From Fumia sp045615345 (lineage in GTDB: Bacteria > Bacillota > Clostridia > Oscillospirales > Ruminococcaceae), in the NCBI GenBank assembly GCA_045615345.1, contig JAZLER010000032.1, forward strand, positions 178,430 to 242,429: DNA of 64,000 nt, written 5' to 3'. Shown here in pieces: positions 39,188-48,347 of this stretch. Within the stretch, counting starts at the first letter, position 1; the number at the start of each line of letters is the position of its first letter. Made by a program: the position numbers and the translations under genes. The notes below the pieces were generated by a model. That model worked only from the letters and a program-made list of their open reading frames with translations, did no database searches and was not told the origin of the DNA.

Positions 39188-40225
39188 ATGTTTTCATTAC
39201 CAATATCATTTTCAAAAGACATCGGTATCGACCTCGGTACAGCCAATACTCTCGTTTATATGAGAGGCAAAGGCATCATCATCCGTGAACCGAGCGTTGT
39301 TGCCGTTGATATTAAAAATGACAAAGTTAAATGCGTGGGTCAGGAAGCTAAAGATGTTATCGGAAGAACCCCCGGTTCCATCGTGACAGTACGCCCTTTA
39401 AAAGATGGCGTTATCGCTGACTTTGACATCACAACAAGTATGCTTCAGGAATTTATCCGTAAAGCAATCGGCAAATCCTTCTTCACAAGAGCAAGGGTTG
39501 TTATCTGCATTCCTTCCGGTGTTACCGCTGTTGAACGCCGTGCAGTACGCGATGCAACAGAGCAAGCAGGCGCAAAACGAGTTGCTATTATCGAAGAACC
39601 TATGGCTGCTGCAATCGGTGCAGGTCTTCCTGTTGCTGAACCCACAGGCTCGATGGTAGTTGACATCGGCGGTGGTACAAGTGAAGTTGCTGTTATCTCC
39701 CTTGGAGGTATTGTTGCTGCTAAGTCCGTTCGTGTCGGCGGTGACGAATTTGACGGTGCTATTATAAACTTTATCAAAAAGAAATATAATCTTCTTATCG
39801 GTGAACGCACCGCTGAAGACATCAAAATCAACATCGGTTCTGCATGTCCTCTGGAAGACGGCGAGCTTTCAATGGAAATCAAGGGCAGAAACTTGCTTAA
39901 CGGTCTGCCTGAAAACATCGTTGTTACTTCCGACCAGATAAGAGCAGCATTAGAAGACCCGCTTGCTTTGATTTTAGAAGCTATAAGAATTACCCTTGAA
40001 CGCACCCCGCCCGAGCTTGCCGCTGATATCATCGACCAGGGTATCACTCTCACAGGTGGTGGAGCACTTCTCAAAAATCTCGATAAACTCATCAGTCAGG
40101 AAACCGGTATGCCTGTACAGATTGCAGAAAATCCTTTGGACTGTGTTGCAAACGGAACAGGTATGGTGCTTGACAACATCGACCGTCTTACCGATGTATT
40201 GAGTGAAGACGAAACTCATTATTAA
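39188..40225 (+). CDS. mreB: Rod shape-determining protein MreB
   Basis: 345 residues from the ATG at 39188, which follows GAAAGGAG. MreB is the bacterial actin that guides lateral cell-wall synthesis. Actin-fold motifs are DIGIDLGTANTLVY, VVDIGGGTSEVAVIS and GITLTGGGALLKNLDKL. The conserved IIEEPMAAAIGAGL is also present. The N-terminus has MFSLPISFSKD, in place of the usual short amphipathic start. A strong terminator follows, so mreCD are read separately or by read-through. Confidence 0.96.
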   Translation: MFSLPISFSKDIGIDLGTANTLVYMRGKGIIIREPSVVAVDIKNDKVKCVGQEAKDVIGRTPGSIVTVRPLKDGVIADFDITTSMLQEFIRKAIGKSFFTRARVVICIPSGVTAVERRAVRDATEQAGAKRVAIIEEPMAAAIGAGLPVAEPTGSMVVDIGGGTSEVAVISLGGIVAAKSVRVGGDEFDGAIINFIKKKYNLLIGERTAEDIKINIGSACPLEDGELSMEIKGRNLLNGLPENIVVTSDQIRAALEDPLALILEAIRITLERTPPELAADIIDQGITLTGGGALLKNLDKLISQETGMPVQIAENPLDCVANGTGMVLDNIDRLTDVLSEDETHY

Positions 40226-40227
40226 TC

Positions 40228-40261
40228 AAAAGGAAAGGGCTCTTACAAACCCTTTCCTTTT
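40228..40261 (+). terminator. Terminator after mreB
   Basis: AAAAGGAAAGGG-10 nt-CCCTTTCCTTTT. The strong stem suggests mreB is made in excess over mreCD. Confidence 0.8.
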
Positions 40262-40291
40262 CGCGACATTCAGGAGAAAAGAGGTGGCATC

Positions 40292-41164
40292 TTGCGAAAC
40301 TTTTTTAACAGTGTCCGTTTTAAAATTTTAACCGCTGTACTGGCAGTAATCGTGGGTGTCATGCTCTATTCTGCCTCTACAGGCGGAATTGCTACACTTC
40401 CACAAAAGATAGTTTCTTTTGTGGTTTTGCCAATACAGAAAGTTTCAGTGGCTGTTTCCGATTCTGTTTCGGATTTCTTTTCTGTTTTTGTCAATGCCAA
40501 GGAAAACAAGGAAGAGAATGACGAACTCAAAAAGGAACTTGCCGAACTTCGCTATAAATTAGTAGAATATCAGAACACTTTGACAGAAAACGAGCGTCTG
40601 AGAGAAATTGTCGGTCTTAAAGAAGAAAATCCCGACATCAAACTTCTTGATGCAGGAATTATCGGGCGTGACCCATCGGATAAATTCGGCGCTTTTACCA
40701 TCGACCGCGGTACTGTCCACGGTATTGAAAAATGGGACCCCGTTATTACTGCTGATGGCCTTGTTGGTTACATCGACTCATTAGGTCCTACTTATGCAAA
40801 AGTGGTAACTGTATTAAGTCCCGAAATAAATGTTGGTGCCGTTGAAATACGCACCAAGGAAACCGGCAACTTAACCGGCAATATTTCACTTGCAAACAAA
40901 GGCTTTTCAAAGCTTGAACTTTTGCCTAAAAACACCGAAATCACAAAAGGTGATATTATCGTTACCGCAGGAACAAGCGGATATTATCCGCCAAACCTTA
41001 TAATAGGTACCGTTGAGGAAATTGAGCTTGAAGAATCAGGTATCACTGCCTTTGCCAAAATACGCACAGCAAGTGATATCTATGAAATAAAGCATGTTTT
41101 TGTGCTGACAGATTTTCTCGGAAAAATCGAACATAACTCCCTTTCCGAAAGTGAGGGTAAATAA
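40292..41164 (+). CDS. mreC: Rod shape-determining protein MreC
   Basis: 290 residues. MreC links MreB to the wall-synthesis enzymes from outside the membrane. One membrane span at residues ~12-32 (ILTAVLAVIVGVMLYSA), a coiled coil at ~68-105 and a beta-rich domain with AGIIGRDPSDKFGAFTIDRG and LVGYIDSLGPTYAKVVTVLSP follow. TTG start at 40292 supported by GAGGTGG nine nt upstream. It overlaps mreD by one base (TAATG). Confidence 0.94.
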   Translation: MRNFFNSVRFKILTAVLAVIVGVMLYSASTGGIATLPQKIVSFVVLPIQKVSVAVSDSVSDFFSVFVNAKENKEENDELKKELAELRYKLVEYQNTLTENERLREIVGLKEENPDIKLLDAGIIGRDPSDKFGAFTIDRGTVHGIEKWDPVITADGLVGYIDSLGPTYAKVVTVLSPEINVGAVEIRTKETGNLTGNISLANKGFSKLELLPKNTEITKGDIIVTAGTSGYYPPNLIIGTVEEIELEESGITAFAKIRTASDIYEIKHVFVLTDFLGKIEHNSLSESEGK

Positions 41165-41685
41165 TGGCACTCAGGAAAAACTCAAAAAGTTTCATCAAAT
41201 GGTCGTTATACACCGTCATTCTTATTTTCCTTTATGCGTTGCAGACCACTCCGCATTTTCTCGAAATCGGTAAGATTAAACCTTTTCTGATTTTGCCGTT
41301 TGCAGTGTGCATTTCCCTTTATGAATCCGAAATGGGAAGTGCTGTTTTCGGGCTTATCACAGGTTTTTTGTGGGATTTCTCCTCGGGAAAAATCTTCGGA
41401 TTTTACGGAATTATAATTATGATATGCTGCGTTATAATAACCTTGCTTTCAATGTATCTTGTGAGGGTTAACATCATAAACGCCGTTTTGGTGGTTGCGG
41501 CTGTATGTATTATTTTAAGTATATGGGATTTTGTTTTTTATTATCTTATCTGGGGCTATGAAAATGTAATGCTCAGTTTCTGGCAGCTCATACTTTCCTC
41601 TGTTTATACCACCTTTTTTGCACCGTTTTTCTATCTTATTGTGAGGAGAATTATCTATAACTACAGTGACACTATGAGAAATTAG
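41164..41685 (+). CDS. mreD: Rod shape-determining protein MreD
   Basis: 173 residues with about five hydrophobic segments. MreD is an integral-membrane partner of MreC in the elongation complex. The motif GLITGFLWDFSSGKIFGFYGI is typical for the family. Coupled to mreC by a TAATG overlap and 16 nt before the PBP2 gene, as expected for mreBCD-mrdA. Confidence 0.9.
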   Translation: MALRKNSKSFIKWSLYTVILIFLYALQTTPHFLEIGKIKPFLILPFAVCISLYESEMGSAVFGLITGFLWDFSSGKIFGFYGIIIMICCVIITLLSMYLVRVNIINAVLVVAAVCIILSIWDFVFYYLIWGYENVMLSFWQLILSSVYTTFFAPFFYLIVRRIIYNYSDTMRN

Positions 41686-41701
41686 TAAAAGGAGGCACAC
41701 T

Positions 41702-43756
41702 ATGAGATCAGCAAAAAAACCTACTGAAAGAAATCGTCTTGTTGTCCTTTCAGCAATGGCCGCTGTTTTCTGCGCCTTCTTTATCATTATTCTTATGTCA
41801 TATCAGCTTGTTAAGGGTGCTGAGTACAATGCACAGACTCAGAAAATGACAAGCTCCACTCTCCCGATAAAAGCAGCAAGAGGCGATATTGTCGACTGCA
41901 ACGGTGTGGCTTTTGCCGAAAACAAAGCCGGGTTTAACATTGTTTTTCAGTATGCTTTTTTACCTAAATCAGAGCAAAATGAAATTATCCTCAAACTTAT
42001 TGAGCTTTGCGAAAAAAGCGGTATTGAATGGTATGACCCACTGCCTGTAACCAAAACAGGCAAGCCTGAATTTATTGAAGAAAATGAAAAAGATATATCT
42101 GTTCTGAAGAAAAAGTTAGGCCTCAATGTATACGCCACTGCGGAAAACTGTATGTATTATCTGCTTAAAACCTTCAAAATTGAGGGTTATGACGATGAAA
42201 CTGCAAGAAAAATCGCAGGTGTTCGTTACGGAATGGTTATTTCCGATTTTTCTGTTGTAAATAATCAATATGTTTTTGCATGGGATGTGCCGATTGAATT
42301 CATCCTGAAGCTTCGCGAGATGTCCCATCTTTTCCCCGGCGTTGATACAGTTGAAGAAGATATCCGCATATATCCAAACGGCGACCTTATCCCCCATATC
42401 GTGGGTACAATAGGTGCTATGTACGCTGAAGAATATGAAAGCACATACAAAGAGCTTGGCTATAAAATGAACAGCCAGGTAGGGCGTTTCGGCATCGAAA
42501 AGATAATGGAGCAGTCACTTCATGGTGTTGATGGTGAAAAGACTGTTGAACAGAATAAAATCGGTGAAATCATTGAAGAAGAAATAACCGAAGCCCCCAA
42601 ATCAGGAGATAAAGTTGTGCTTACCATTGACGCTGATTTTCAAAGCAAGGTCAAAGAGGCTCTTGAAAATCATATAAAATGGCTTAAAACCCGTTCTGAT
42701 GGTAAAGGAAACAAAGTAAAAGCCGGAGCTGTTGTCGTTTTAGATGTAAAAACAGGCGCTGTTTTGTCTATGGTCAATTATCCAAGCTACGATATCAACG
42801 ATTATTTTACCGACTATAACACTCTTCTTAACGCAGATAACAACCCTCTTTTCAACCGTTCGACCGATGGCCTTTATCGTCCGGGGTCAACATTTAAAAC
42901 AGTAGTGGCAACAGGCGGTCTTGAAGAGAATATTATTACCTCAAAATCCCTCATTGACTGTGAACACACCTATTACTATTACGATATTTTGCCTAATAAC
43001 AAATTCCATCCCACCTGCCTTGGATGGCACGGAAACATTAATGCTGCCGAAGCTCTGACTGTTTCCTGTAACATCTTTTTCTATGATGTAGGAAGAAGAC
43101 TTGGAATTAACACTATAAATAACTATGCTTCATATTTTGGTCTCGGCGAACCCACGGGTATTGAAATACCTTCGCAAAAAGGTGCTCTTTCAAGTCCCGA
43201 ACGCTCCAAAGCTTTAGGCGGAACATGGTTTCAGGGAAATGTTGTTCAGGCTGCCATCGGGCAGATGGACACATCTGTTACACCATTACAGCTCGCAATA
43301 CAAGCCTTGACCCTAGCAAACCGCGGAACGCGTTATGAAGCACATATCATAAAAGAAATCAGAAGCTATGACGATAAATCGATAATATCTGTCACAGAAC
43401 CAAAAGTCGCCTCACAATTTGAAATGAGCGACAGCACATATAACGCCGTTGTAAACGGAATGATTGGTGCTGCTGAAAAAATCGGTGGAGCTTATTCTTT
43501 AAGTGACCTCGGATATAAAGTTGCTATTAAAACAGGTTCTCCTCAGGTTACAAATACCACAACCAACTCAGCGGTTATAGGTTTTGCGCCTGTTGAAAGT
43601 CCCGAAATTGCAATCGGTGTGATGCTTGAAGAAGGTGAAAACGCCAATTATCTCGTAAGAGCAATTCTTGATGCATATTACAAAACCCACGGAAAAGACA
43701 GTGCTTTTGGCATAAAAGAAGAGGTTCCTGAGGAAATTTCGGAAGAAACTGAATAA
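41702..43756 (+). CDS. mrdA: Penicillin-binding protein 2, class B transpeptidase
   Basis: 684 residues. It crosslinks peptidoglycan during cell elongation. One membrane anchor at residues ~17-38 (VLSAMAAVFCAFFIIIL), a PBP dimerisation domain (ARGDIVDCNGV) and the transpeptidase domain with catalytic STFK near 396, SCN near 454 and KTGS near 609. The AAAGGAGG ribosome binding site 7 nt before the ATG is strong. Position directly after mreCD supports the PBP2/MrdA role rather than sporulation SpoVD or division FtsI. Confidence 0.92.
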   Translation: MRSAKKPTERNRLVVLSAMAAVFCAFFIIILMSYQLVKGAEYNAQTQKMTSSTLPIKAARGDIVDCNGVAFAENKAGFNIVFQYAFLPKSEQNEIILKLIELCEKSGIEWYDPLPVTKTGKPEFIEENEKDISVLKKKLGLNVYATAENCMYYLLKTFKIEGYDDETARKIAGVRYGMVISDFSVVNNQYVFAWDVPIEFILKLREMSHLFPGVDTVEEDIRIYPNGDLIPHIVGTIGAMYAEEYESTYKELGYKMNSQVGRFGIEKIMEQSLHGVDGEKTVEQNKIGEIIEEEITEAPKSGDKVVLTIDADFQSKVKEALENHIKWLKTRSDGKGNKVKAGAVVVLDVKTGAVLSMVNYPSYDINDYFTDYNTLLNADNNPLFNRSTDGLYRPGSTFKTVVATGGLEENIITSKSLIDCEHTYYYYDILPNNKFHPTCLGWHGNINAAEALTVSCNIFFYDVGRRLGINTINNYASYFGLGEPTGIEIPSQKGALSSPERSKALGGTWFQGNVVQAAIGQMDTSVTPLQLAIQALTLANRGTRYEAHIIKEIRSYDDKSIISVTEPKVASQFEMSDSTYNAVVNGMIGAAEKIGGAYSLSDLGYKVAIKTGSPQVTNTTTNSAVIGFAPVESPEIAIGVMLEEGENANYLVRAILDAYYKTHGKDSAFGIKEEVPEEISEETE

Positions 43757-43875
43757 TTTTTTTAAAAAAGTGTCATTTCACTATAGTAATATCTTAAATT
43801 TTGTGGTAGAATATAAAGTTGTAGCAGTATTTTGTTAAAATACCTTTCTTCATTTTTAATGAAAGGACAATTTCT

Positions 43876-44607
43876 ATGGCTAAAGTTATCTCTGTAACAT
43901 CCGGCAAAGGCGGAGTAGGGAAGTCCACCCTCTGCGTAGGTCTTGGAATGGCTTACGCACTTCTCGGTAAAAATGTTCTGCTTATCGAATTTGATGTGGG
44001 ACTTCGCGGTATGGACCTTATGCTTGGTGTTTCCGATAAGATAGTATATGACCTCGGCGATTTGCTGGAGGGCAGATGTAACATTAACAAGGCTATTGTT
44101 GAATCCCCGTGGAACCCGGACCTGAATGTTATAGTTGCACCGATTACAATGGATTCGCCTATGGCTATGAACGATGTAAAACTTCTGATTGAAGGGTTAA
44201 GAAAGCATTTTGATGTAATCATTCTTGACACACCTGCAGGGCTCGGAGTAAGTATGACTCTTACTGCTCTTTCTGACTTGGCCCTTGTGGTTGCAACTCC
44301 AGATTATGTCTGTGTGCGCGATGGCAACAAAGTTGTCAACGCTTTACATAAGATGGATTTTAAAAACCATCGTCTTGTTATAAACCGTGTAAACCAGAAA
44401 CTTTTAAAGAAAAATATTGTAAAAGACCTTGACGAGGTTATTGACGGGGTTTCCTCACAACTTATCGGCGTTCTGCCCGAGGATATGGATATGCAGCTTT
44501 GCATTTCAAACGGAAGTCCACTCAGTGAAAAATCAAAAATCGTCAATATCTGCAAGGCTATTGCTCTTCGTATCGAAGGTAAATATACCCCTTTATTTAT
44601 AAAGTAA
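43876..44607 (+). CDS. minD: MinD-like ATPase
   Basis: 243 residues. MinD positions the division septum. Deviant Walker A KGGVGKST near residues 10-17, the DVGLRGMDLMLG segment, and DTPAGLG are all characteristic of MinD. It is slightly short and ends KYTPLFIK, without the amphipathic membrane-targeting helix at the C-terminus of classical MinD. No minC or minE is seen in the window. A hairpin just before the ATG can pair the AAAGG ribosome binding site with CCTTT upstream. Position after mreBCD-mrdA matches other Firmicutes. Confidence 0.85.
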   Translation: MAKVISVTSGKGGVGKSTLCVGLGMAYALLGKNVLLIEFDVGLRGMDLMLGVSDKIVYDLGDLLEGRCNINKAIVESPWNPDLNVIVAPITMDSPMAMNDVKLLIEGLRKHFDVIILDTPAGLGVSMTLTALSDLALVVATPDYVCVRDGNKVVNALHKMDFKNHRLVINRVNQKLLKKNIVKDLDEVIDGVSSQLIGVLPEDMDMQLCISNGSPLSEKSKIVNICKAIALRIEGKYTPLFIK

Positions 44608-44629
44608 AATCAACAAGGAGGAACAAACA

Positions 44630-45034
44630 ATGAATATCGGATTAATTGCACATGACTCAAAAAAAGAACTGATGGTACAGTTTTGCATCGCTTATTGCGG
44701 TATAATGAGCCGTCACAATCTCTGCTCAACCGCTACAACCGGCAAACTTATCACTGAAGCTACCGGACTTAACATCAAAAGATTTTTAAGCGGTTCTCAG
44801 GGTGGCGACCAGCAGATTGCTTCTTTGATCGCCTGCAACGAAATCGACCTTCTTTTATTCTTCCGTGACCCCCTTTCCCCTAAGGCACACGAACCGAATG
44901 AAACAACCCTTTTGCGTCTTTGTGACGTTCACAACATTCCTATGGCAACTAACATTGCGACTGCTGAGGTTTTAATCCACGGTCTTGAACGCGGTGACCT
45001 CGACTGGAGAATGATTGTTAATCAGGAAGCTTAA
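44630..45034 (+). CDS. mgsA: Methylglyoxal synthase
   Basis: 134 residues, typical. It converts dihydroxyacetone phosphate to methylglyoxal and phosphate, a bypass used when sugar phosphates accumulate. N-terminus NIGLIAHDSKKE, the phosphate-binding STATTGKLI, catalytic SGSQGGDQQIASLI, FFRDPL and IPMATNIATAE are conserved. It follows minD by 22 nt with an AAGGAGG site. A dispersed repeat lies just after it. Confidence 0.95.
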   Translation: MNIGLIAHDSKKELMVQFCIAYCGIMSRHNLCSTATTGKLITEATGLNIKRFLSGSQGGDQQIASLIACNEIDLLLFFRDPLSPKAHEPNETTLLRLCDVHNIPMATNIATAEVLIHGLERGDLDWRMIVNQEA

Positions 45035-45043
45035 TTTTTAAAT

Positions 45044-45081
45044 AGGCGTAACCGACAAATCCGAACCATTTGGTTAGGCCT
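45044..45081. repeat. Dispersed element copy 2 upstream of hisS
   Basis: 45044-45067 matches the left arm of the element at 16668-16691 at 21 of 24 positions and contains CGACAAATCCGAACC. Here the right arm is different: AGGCGTAACC at 45044 pairs with GGTTAGGCCT at 45072-45081 with one mismatch, around an 18-nt loop holding the shared core. Confidence 0.75.
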
Positions 45082-45147
45082 GACTATCCCGAAAGTAAGC
45101 TTATCTTCTGCGATGGGCTTTCTTTCTTTGCGAAAAGGAGCTATTTT

Positions 45148-46452
45148 ATGGCACTCGAAATCAAATCTATCAAAGGAACTCAGGATGTTTTGCCCTCCCA
45201 GAGTTATAAGTGGCAGTTTGTTGAAAGACTTTTTGTCGATACTGCAAAACTTTACGGATTTAAGGAATTGCGTACTCCTGTTTTCGAAGAAACAAGGCTT
45301 TTTACCCGTTCTGTTGGTGACACAACCGATGTTGTCCAGAAAGAAATGTACACCTTTACCGACAAAGGCGGACGAGATTTAACCTTAAGACCTGAAGGTA
45401 CCGCAGGTATTAACCGCGCTATTTTGCAGAGTGGTCTTATTAACGAAGCGCTTCCCCAGAAAGTTTGCTACAACATTTCCTGTTTCAGAAACGAAAAACC
45501 TCAGGCAGGCAGATTCAGGCAATTCCATCAGCTTGGTATTGAAATGTTTGGTGCTGCTTCTCCCAGTGCTGATGTTGAAGTTATCTCTTTTGTAAACGAC
45601 TTTTTTGCAATTTTAGGCATACAGGGTATTTCTCTGGAAATAAACTCTATAGGTTGTCCCGAATGTCGCAAAAATTACCACGCGGCTTTAAAAGAATACT
45701 TCAGTTCCCGCAAAGACGACCTTTGTGAAACATGCCTTACCCGTCTTGAAAAAAATCCTATGCGTATCTTAGACTGTAAGAGTCCCGTTTGCAAGGAAAT
45801 CGCAAAAGATGCTCCCGTTGTTTTGGATTATCTCTGTGATGATTGTAAAGAACATTTTGACGGGCTCAAAAAACGCCTTGATGTGCTTAATATCGAATAT
45901 ACTGTCAACCCTCATATCGTAAGAGGTCTTGATTATTATAACAAAACTGTTTTTGAATTTGTATCGGGTGATATAGGCGCGCAGAGTACAGTTTGTGGTG
46001 GAGGCCGTTATGACGGACTTCTCAAAATGCTCGGTGGAAACGACCAGCCTGCTTTAGGCTTTGCAATGGGCATTGAAAGACTCCTGATGGTACTCGAAGC
46101 TCAGGGAATTGAAATTCCCGAACCCGATCCCTGTGATATTTATATTGCATCCATCGGTGAGGAGGCATCTGTCTTTGCATTGAAACTTGCAACCGACTTA
46201 AGGAACGAAGGCTTCTACGCCGAGTGCGACACTGTTGGCAGAAGTGTAAAAGCACAGATGAAATATGCCGACAAGATAAAAGCGCGTTTTTCTATAGTTT
46301 TAGGCGATAATGAGCTTGCCGAAAACAAAGCTTCCGTCAAAAATATGGAAACGGGCGAAACCCGTGAAGTTACTCTGGACGATGATCTGGTTAAGTTTTT
46401 ATATGATGACCAGCTCGCAAAAATGACAGAATCTTTATCCTTTGAGATATAG
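45148..46452 (+). CDS. hisS: Histidine-tRNA ligase
   Basis: 434 residues from the ATG at 45148, which follows AAAAGGAG. Class II synthetase: motif 2 region FRNEKPQAGRFRQFHQLG, histidine-specific motifs GLDYYNKTVFEF and GGGRYDGL, and the C-terminal anticodon-binding domain. The N-terminal IKSIKGTQDVLP is typical. It is followed 12 nt later by aspS, a conserved pair in Firmicutes. The leader contains a dispersed repeat but no recognisable T-box. Confidence 0.96.
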   Translation: MALEIKSIKGTQDVLPSQSYKWQFVERLFVDTAKLYGFKELRTPVFEETRLFTRSVGDTTDVVQKEMYTFTDKGGRDLTLRPEGTAGINRAILQSGLINEALPQKVCYNISCFRNEKPQAGRFRQFHQLGIEMFGAASPSADVEVISFVNDFFAILGIQGISLEINSIGCPECRKNYHAALKEYFSSRKDDLCETCLTRLEKNPMRILDCKSPVCKEIAKDAPVVLDYLCDDCKEHFDGLKKRLDVLNIEYTVNPHIVRGLDYYNKTVFEFVSGDIGAQSTVCGGGRYDGLLKMLGGNDQPALGFAMGIERLLMVLEAQGIEIPEPDPCDIYIASIGEEASVFALKLATDLRNEGFYAECDTVGRSVKAQMKYADKIKARFSIVLGDNELAENKASVKNMETGETREVTLDDDLVKFLYDDQLAKMTESLSFEI

Positions 46453-46463
46453 GAGGAATTATA

Positions 46464-48242
46464 ATGGCAGATACAATGAAGGGGCTTAAACGCACCCATT
46501 ACTGTACCGAAGTTTCGGTAAATGATATCGGAAAAGAAGTCGTTGTCGGAGGTTTTACCCAGAAACAGCGTGATAAAGGTGAACTCGTTTTCATTGATTT
46601 AAGGGACCGCACAGGTATTATCCAGCTTACTTTTGACGATAAGTCGGACCGTGATGTTATTGCGAAAGCAAAAGAGGTTCACTCTGAATATGTGTTGATG
46701 GCAAAAGGTATAGTACGCAAAAGAGAAAGTGTCAACACTGAAATCAAAACAGGCGAGATTGAAATTTTCGTTACAGATTTAAGAATTCTCGCAAAAGCGC
46801 AGACTCCTCCTTTCCACATCACTGACGATACAGACACAAACGAGGAACTTCGCTTAAGATATCGTTATCTCGACCTTCGCCGCAAAAACTTGCAGGACAA
46901 CATTATCAAAAGAGGTAAAATCGCACGCACAGCGCGTGAATACTTCTACCAGAACGGATTTATCGAAGTTGATACTCCTATGATGATAAAATCCACACCC
47001 GAAGGTGCACGCGACTATGTAATTCCGTCCCGTGTTCACCCCGGTAAGTTTTACGCTTTGCCTCAGTCCCCCCAGATGTACAAACAGCTTTTGATGATTT
47101 CAGGTTTTGACCGTTACATTCAGCTTGCGCGTTGCTTCAGGGACGAAGATTTGCGTGCTGACCGTCAGCCCGAATTCACACAGATTGATATGGAAATGTC
47201 CTTTGTTGATATCGAAGATGTTCTCGAAATCGGTGAGGGCTTTGTAAAATATCTTATGAAGGAAGTTCTGGATATTGATATTCCTACCCCCTTGCCCAGA
47301 CTTACTTACAAGGATGCGATGGAAAAATACGGTTCCGATAAACCCGATACCCGTTTCGGTATGGAAATCACCGATATTTCCGACATCGTCAAAGATTGCG
47401 GTTTTGGGGTTTTCACCTCTGCTATTGAAAATGGCGGAAGTGTAAGAGGTATCGTTATCAAAAACGGTGCTGAAACCTACACCCGCAAAGAAATCGACAA
47501 ACTTACAGAACAGGCAAAAGGTATCGGCGCTAAGGGTCTTGCTTTTGTCCGTTGGGTTGAAGATGAGCCCAACTGCTCTTTTGCAAAATTTATGACTCCC
47601 GATGAGCTTTCCGCTATCCTGTCAAAACTCGGCTGTGAAAAGGGTGATGTTGCTTTAATAGTTGCCGACAAAAATAAAGTCACTCTCCCCGTTTTGGGTG
47701 CTTTGAGACTTACCACAGCAAAGAGAATGGATATTATTCCCGAAGGATTCAACTATCTCTGGATTACCGAATTCCCCTTCTTTGAATGGGATGAAGATTC
47801 TTCTACATGGGTTGCAATGCACCATCCTTTCACAATGCCTATGGATGACGACCTTGAAAAACTTGATTCTGATCCCGGTGCTGTACGCGCTAAAGCTTAC
47901 GACCTCGTTTTAAATGGCATCGAGCTTTGCAGTGGTTCTATCAGAATTACTGATTTTGAGCTCCAGCAGAAGATGTTCAGAGCATTAGGTCTTACTGATG
48001 AAGAAATCGAAGCAAAATTTGGTTTCCTTGTGGATGCTTACCGTTACGGTGCACCTCCTCATGGTGGTATGGGCATCGGTCTTGACAGACTTGCAATGAT
48101 TCTTTGTGGTGCAGACAACATCCGAGATGTAACCGCTTTCCCGAAAGTTCAGAATGCAAGCGAACTTATGAGCCAGTGTCCTTCCGACATCGACTCAAAA
48201 CAGCTTGATGAACTTTTCTTGTCAATTAAAGATGCAGAATAA
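46464..48242 (+). CDS. aspS: Aspartate-tRNA ligase
   Basis: 592 residues, full bacterial type. The N-terminal anticodon-binding OB fold (GGFTQKQRDKGELVFIDLRDRTG) is followed by the class II catalytic core (PQSPQMYKQLLM, FRDEDLRADRQPEFTQIDMEMS) with the bacterial GAD insert. The C-terminal motif 3 GIGLDRLAMILC precedes NIRDVTAFPK. It is cotranscribed with hisS and closed by a strong terminator. Whether it discriminates tRNA-Asp from tRNA-Asn cannot be read directly. Confidence 0.96.
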   Translation: MADTMKGLKRTHYCTEVSVNDIGKEVVVGGFTQKQRDKGELVFIDLRDRTGIIQLTFDDKSDRDVIAKAKEVHSEYVLMAKGIVRKRESVNTEIKTGEIEIFVTDLRILAKAQTPPFHITDDTDTNEELRLRYRYLDLRRKNLQDNIIKRGKIARTAREYFYQNGFIEVDTPMMIKSTPEGARDYVIPSRVHPGKFYALPQSPQMYKQLLMISGFDRYIQLARCFRDEDLRADRQPEFTQIDMEMSFVDIEDVLEIGEGFVKYLMKEVLDIDIPTPLPRLTYKDAMEKYGSDKPDTRFGMEITDISDIVKDCGFGVFTSAIENGGSVRGIVIKNGAETYTRKEIDKLTEQAKGIGAKGLAFVRWVEDEPNCSFAKFMTPDELSAILSKLGCEKGDVALIVADKNKVTLPVLGALRLTTAKRMDIIPEGFNYLWITEFPFFEWDEDSSTWVAMHHPFTMPMDDDLEKLDSDPGAVRAKAYDLVLNGIELCSGSIRITDFELQQKMFRALGLTDEEIEAKFGFLVDAYRYGAPPHGGMGIGLDRLAMILCGADNIRDVTAFPKVQNASELMSQCPSDIDSKQLDELFLSIKDAE

Positions 48243-48246
48243 TTTT

Positions 48247-48278
48247 AAACGCAGAGATTAAATAATCTCTGCGTTTTT
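48247..48278 (+). terminator. Terminator of hisS-aspS
   Basis: AAACGCAGAGATTA-AA-TAATCTCTGCGTTT followed by T run. Confidence 0.9.
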
Positions 48279-48280
48279 AC

Positions 48281-48309
48281 TTGAATTTCAACATCTTCTG
48301 TGATATAAT
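48281..48309 (+). promoter_or_regulatory. Promoter of the Ddl-like to ychF group
   Basis: TTGAAT, 17-nt spacer, TATAAT with extended TG, directly after the aspS terminator. Confidence 0.8.
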
Positions 48310-48347
48310 AAATTGATTAAGTATGTTTTTAAAGGAGACCACTCCAT

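Noticed and set aside
39445..40092. A 215-codon minus-strand frame inside mreB
   Set aside because: It is the antisense shadow of a highly conserved gene with low-complexity Ser/Ile content and no ribosome binding site.
45035..45147. T-box riboswitch upstream of hisS
   Set aside because: The 113-nt gap has no T-box sequence and no terminator-antiterminator pair; it holds the dispersed repeat instead.
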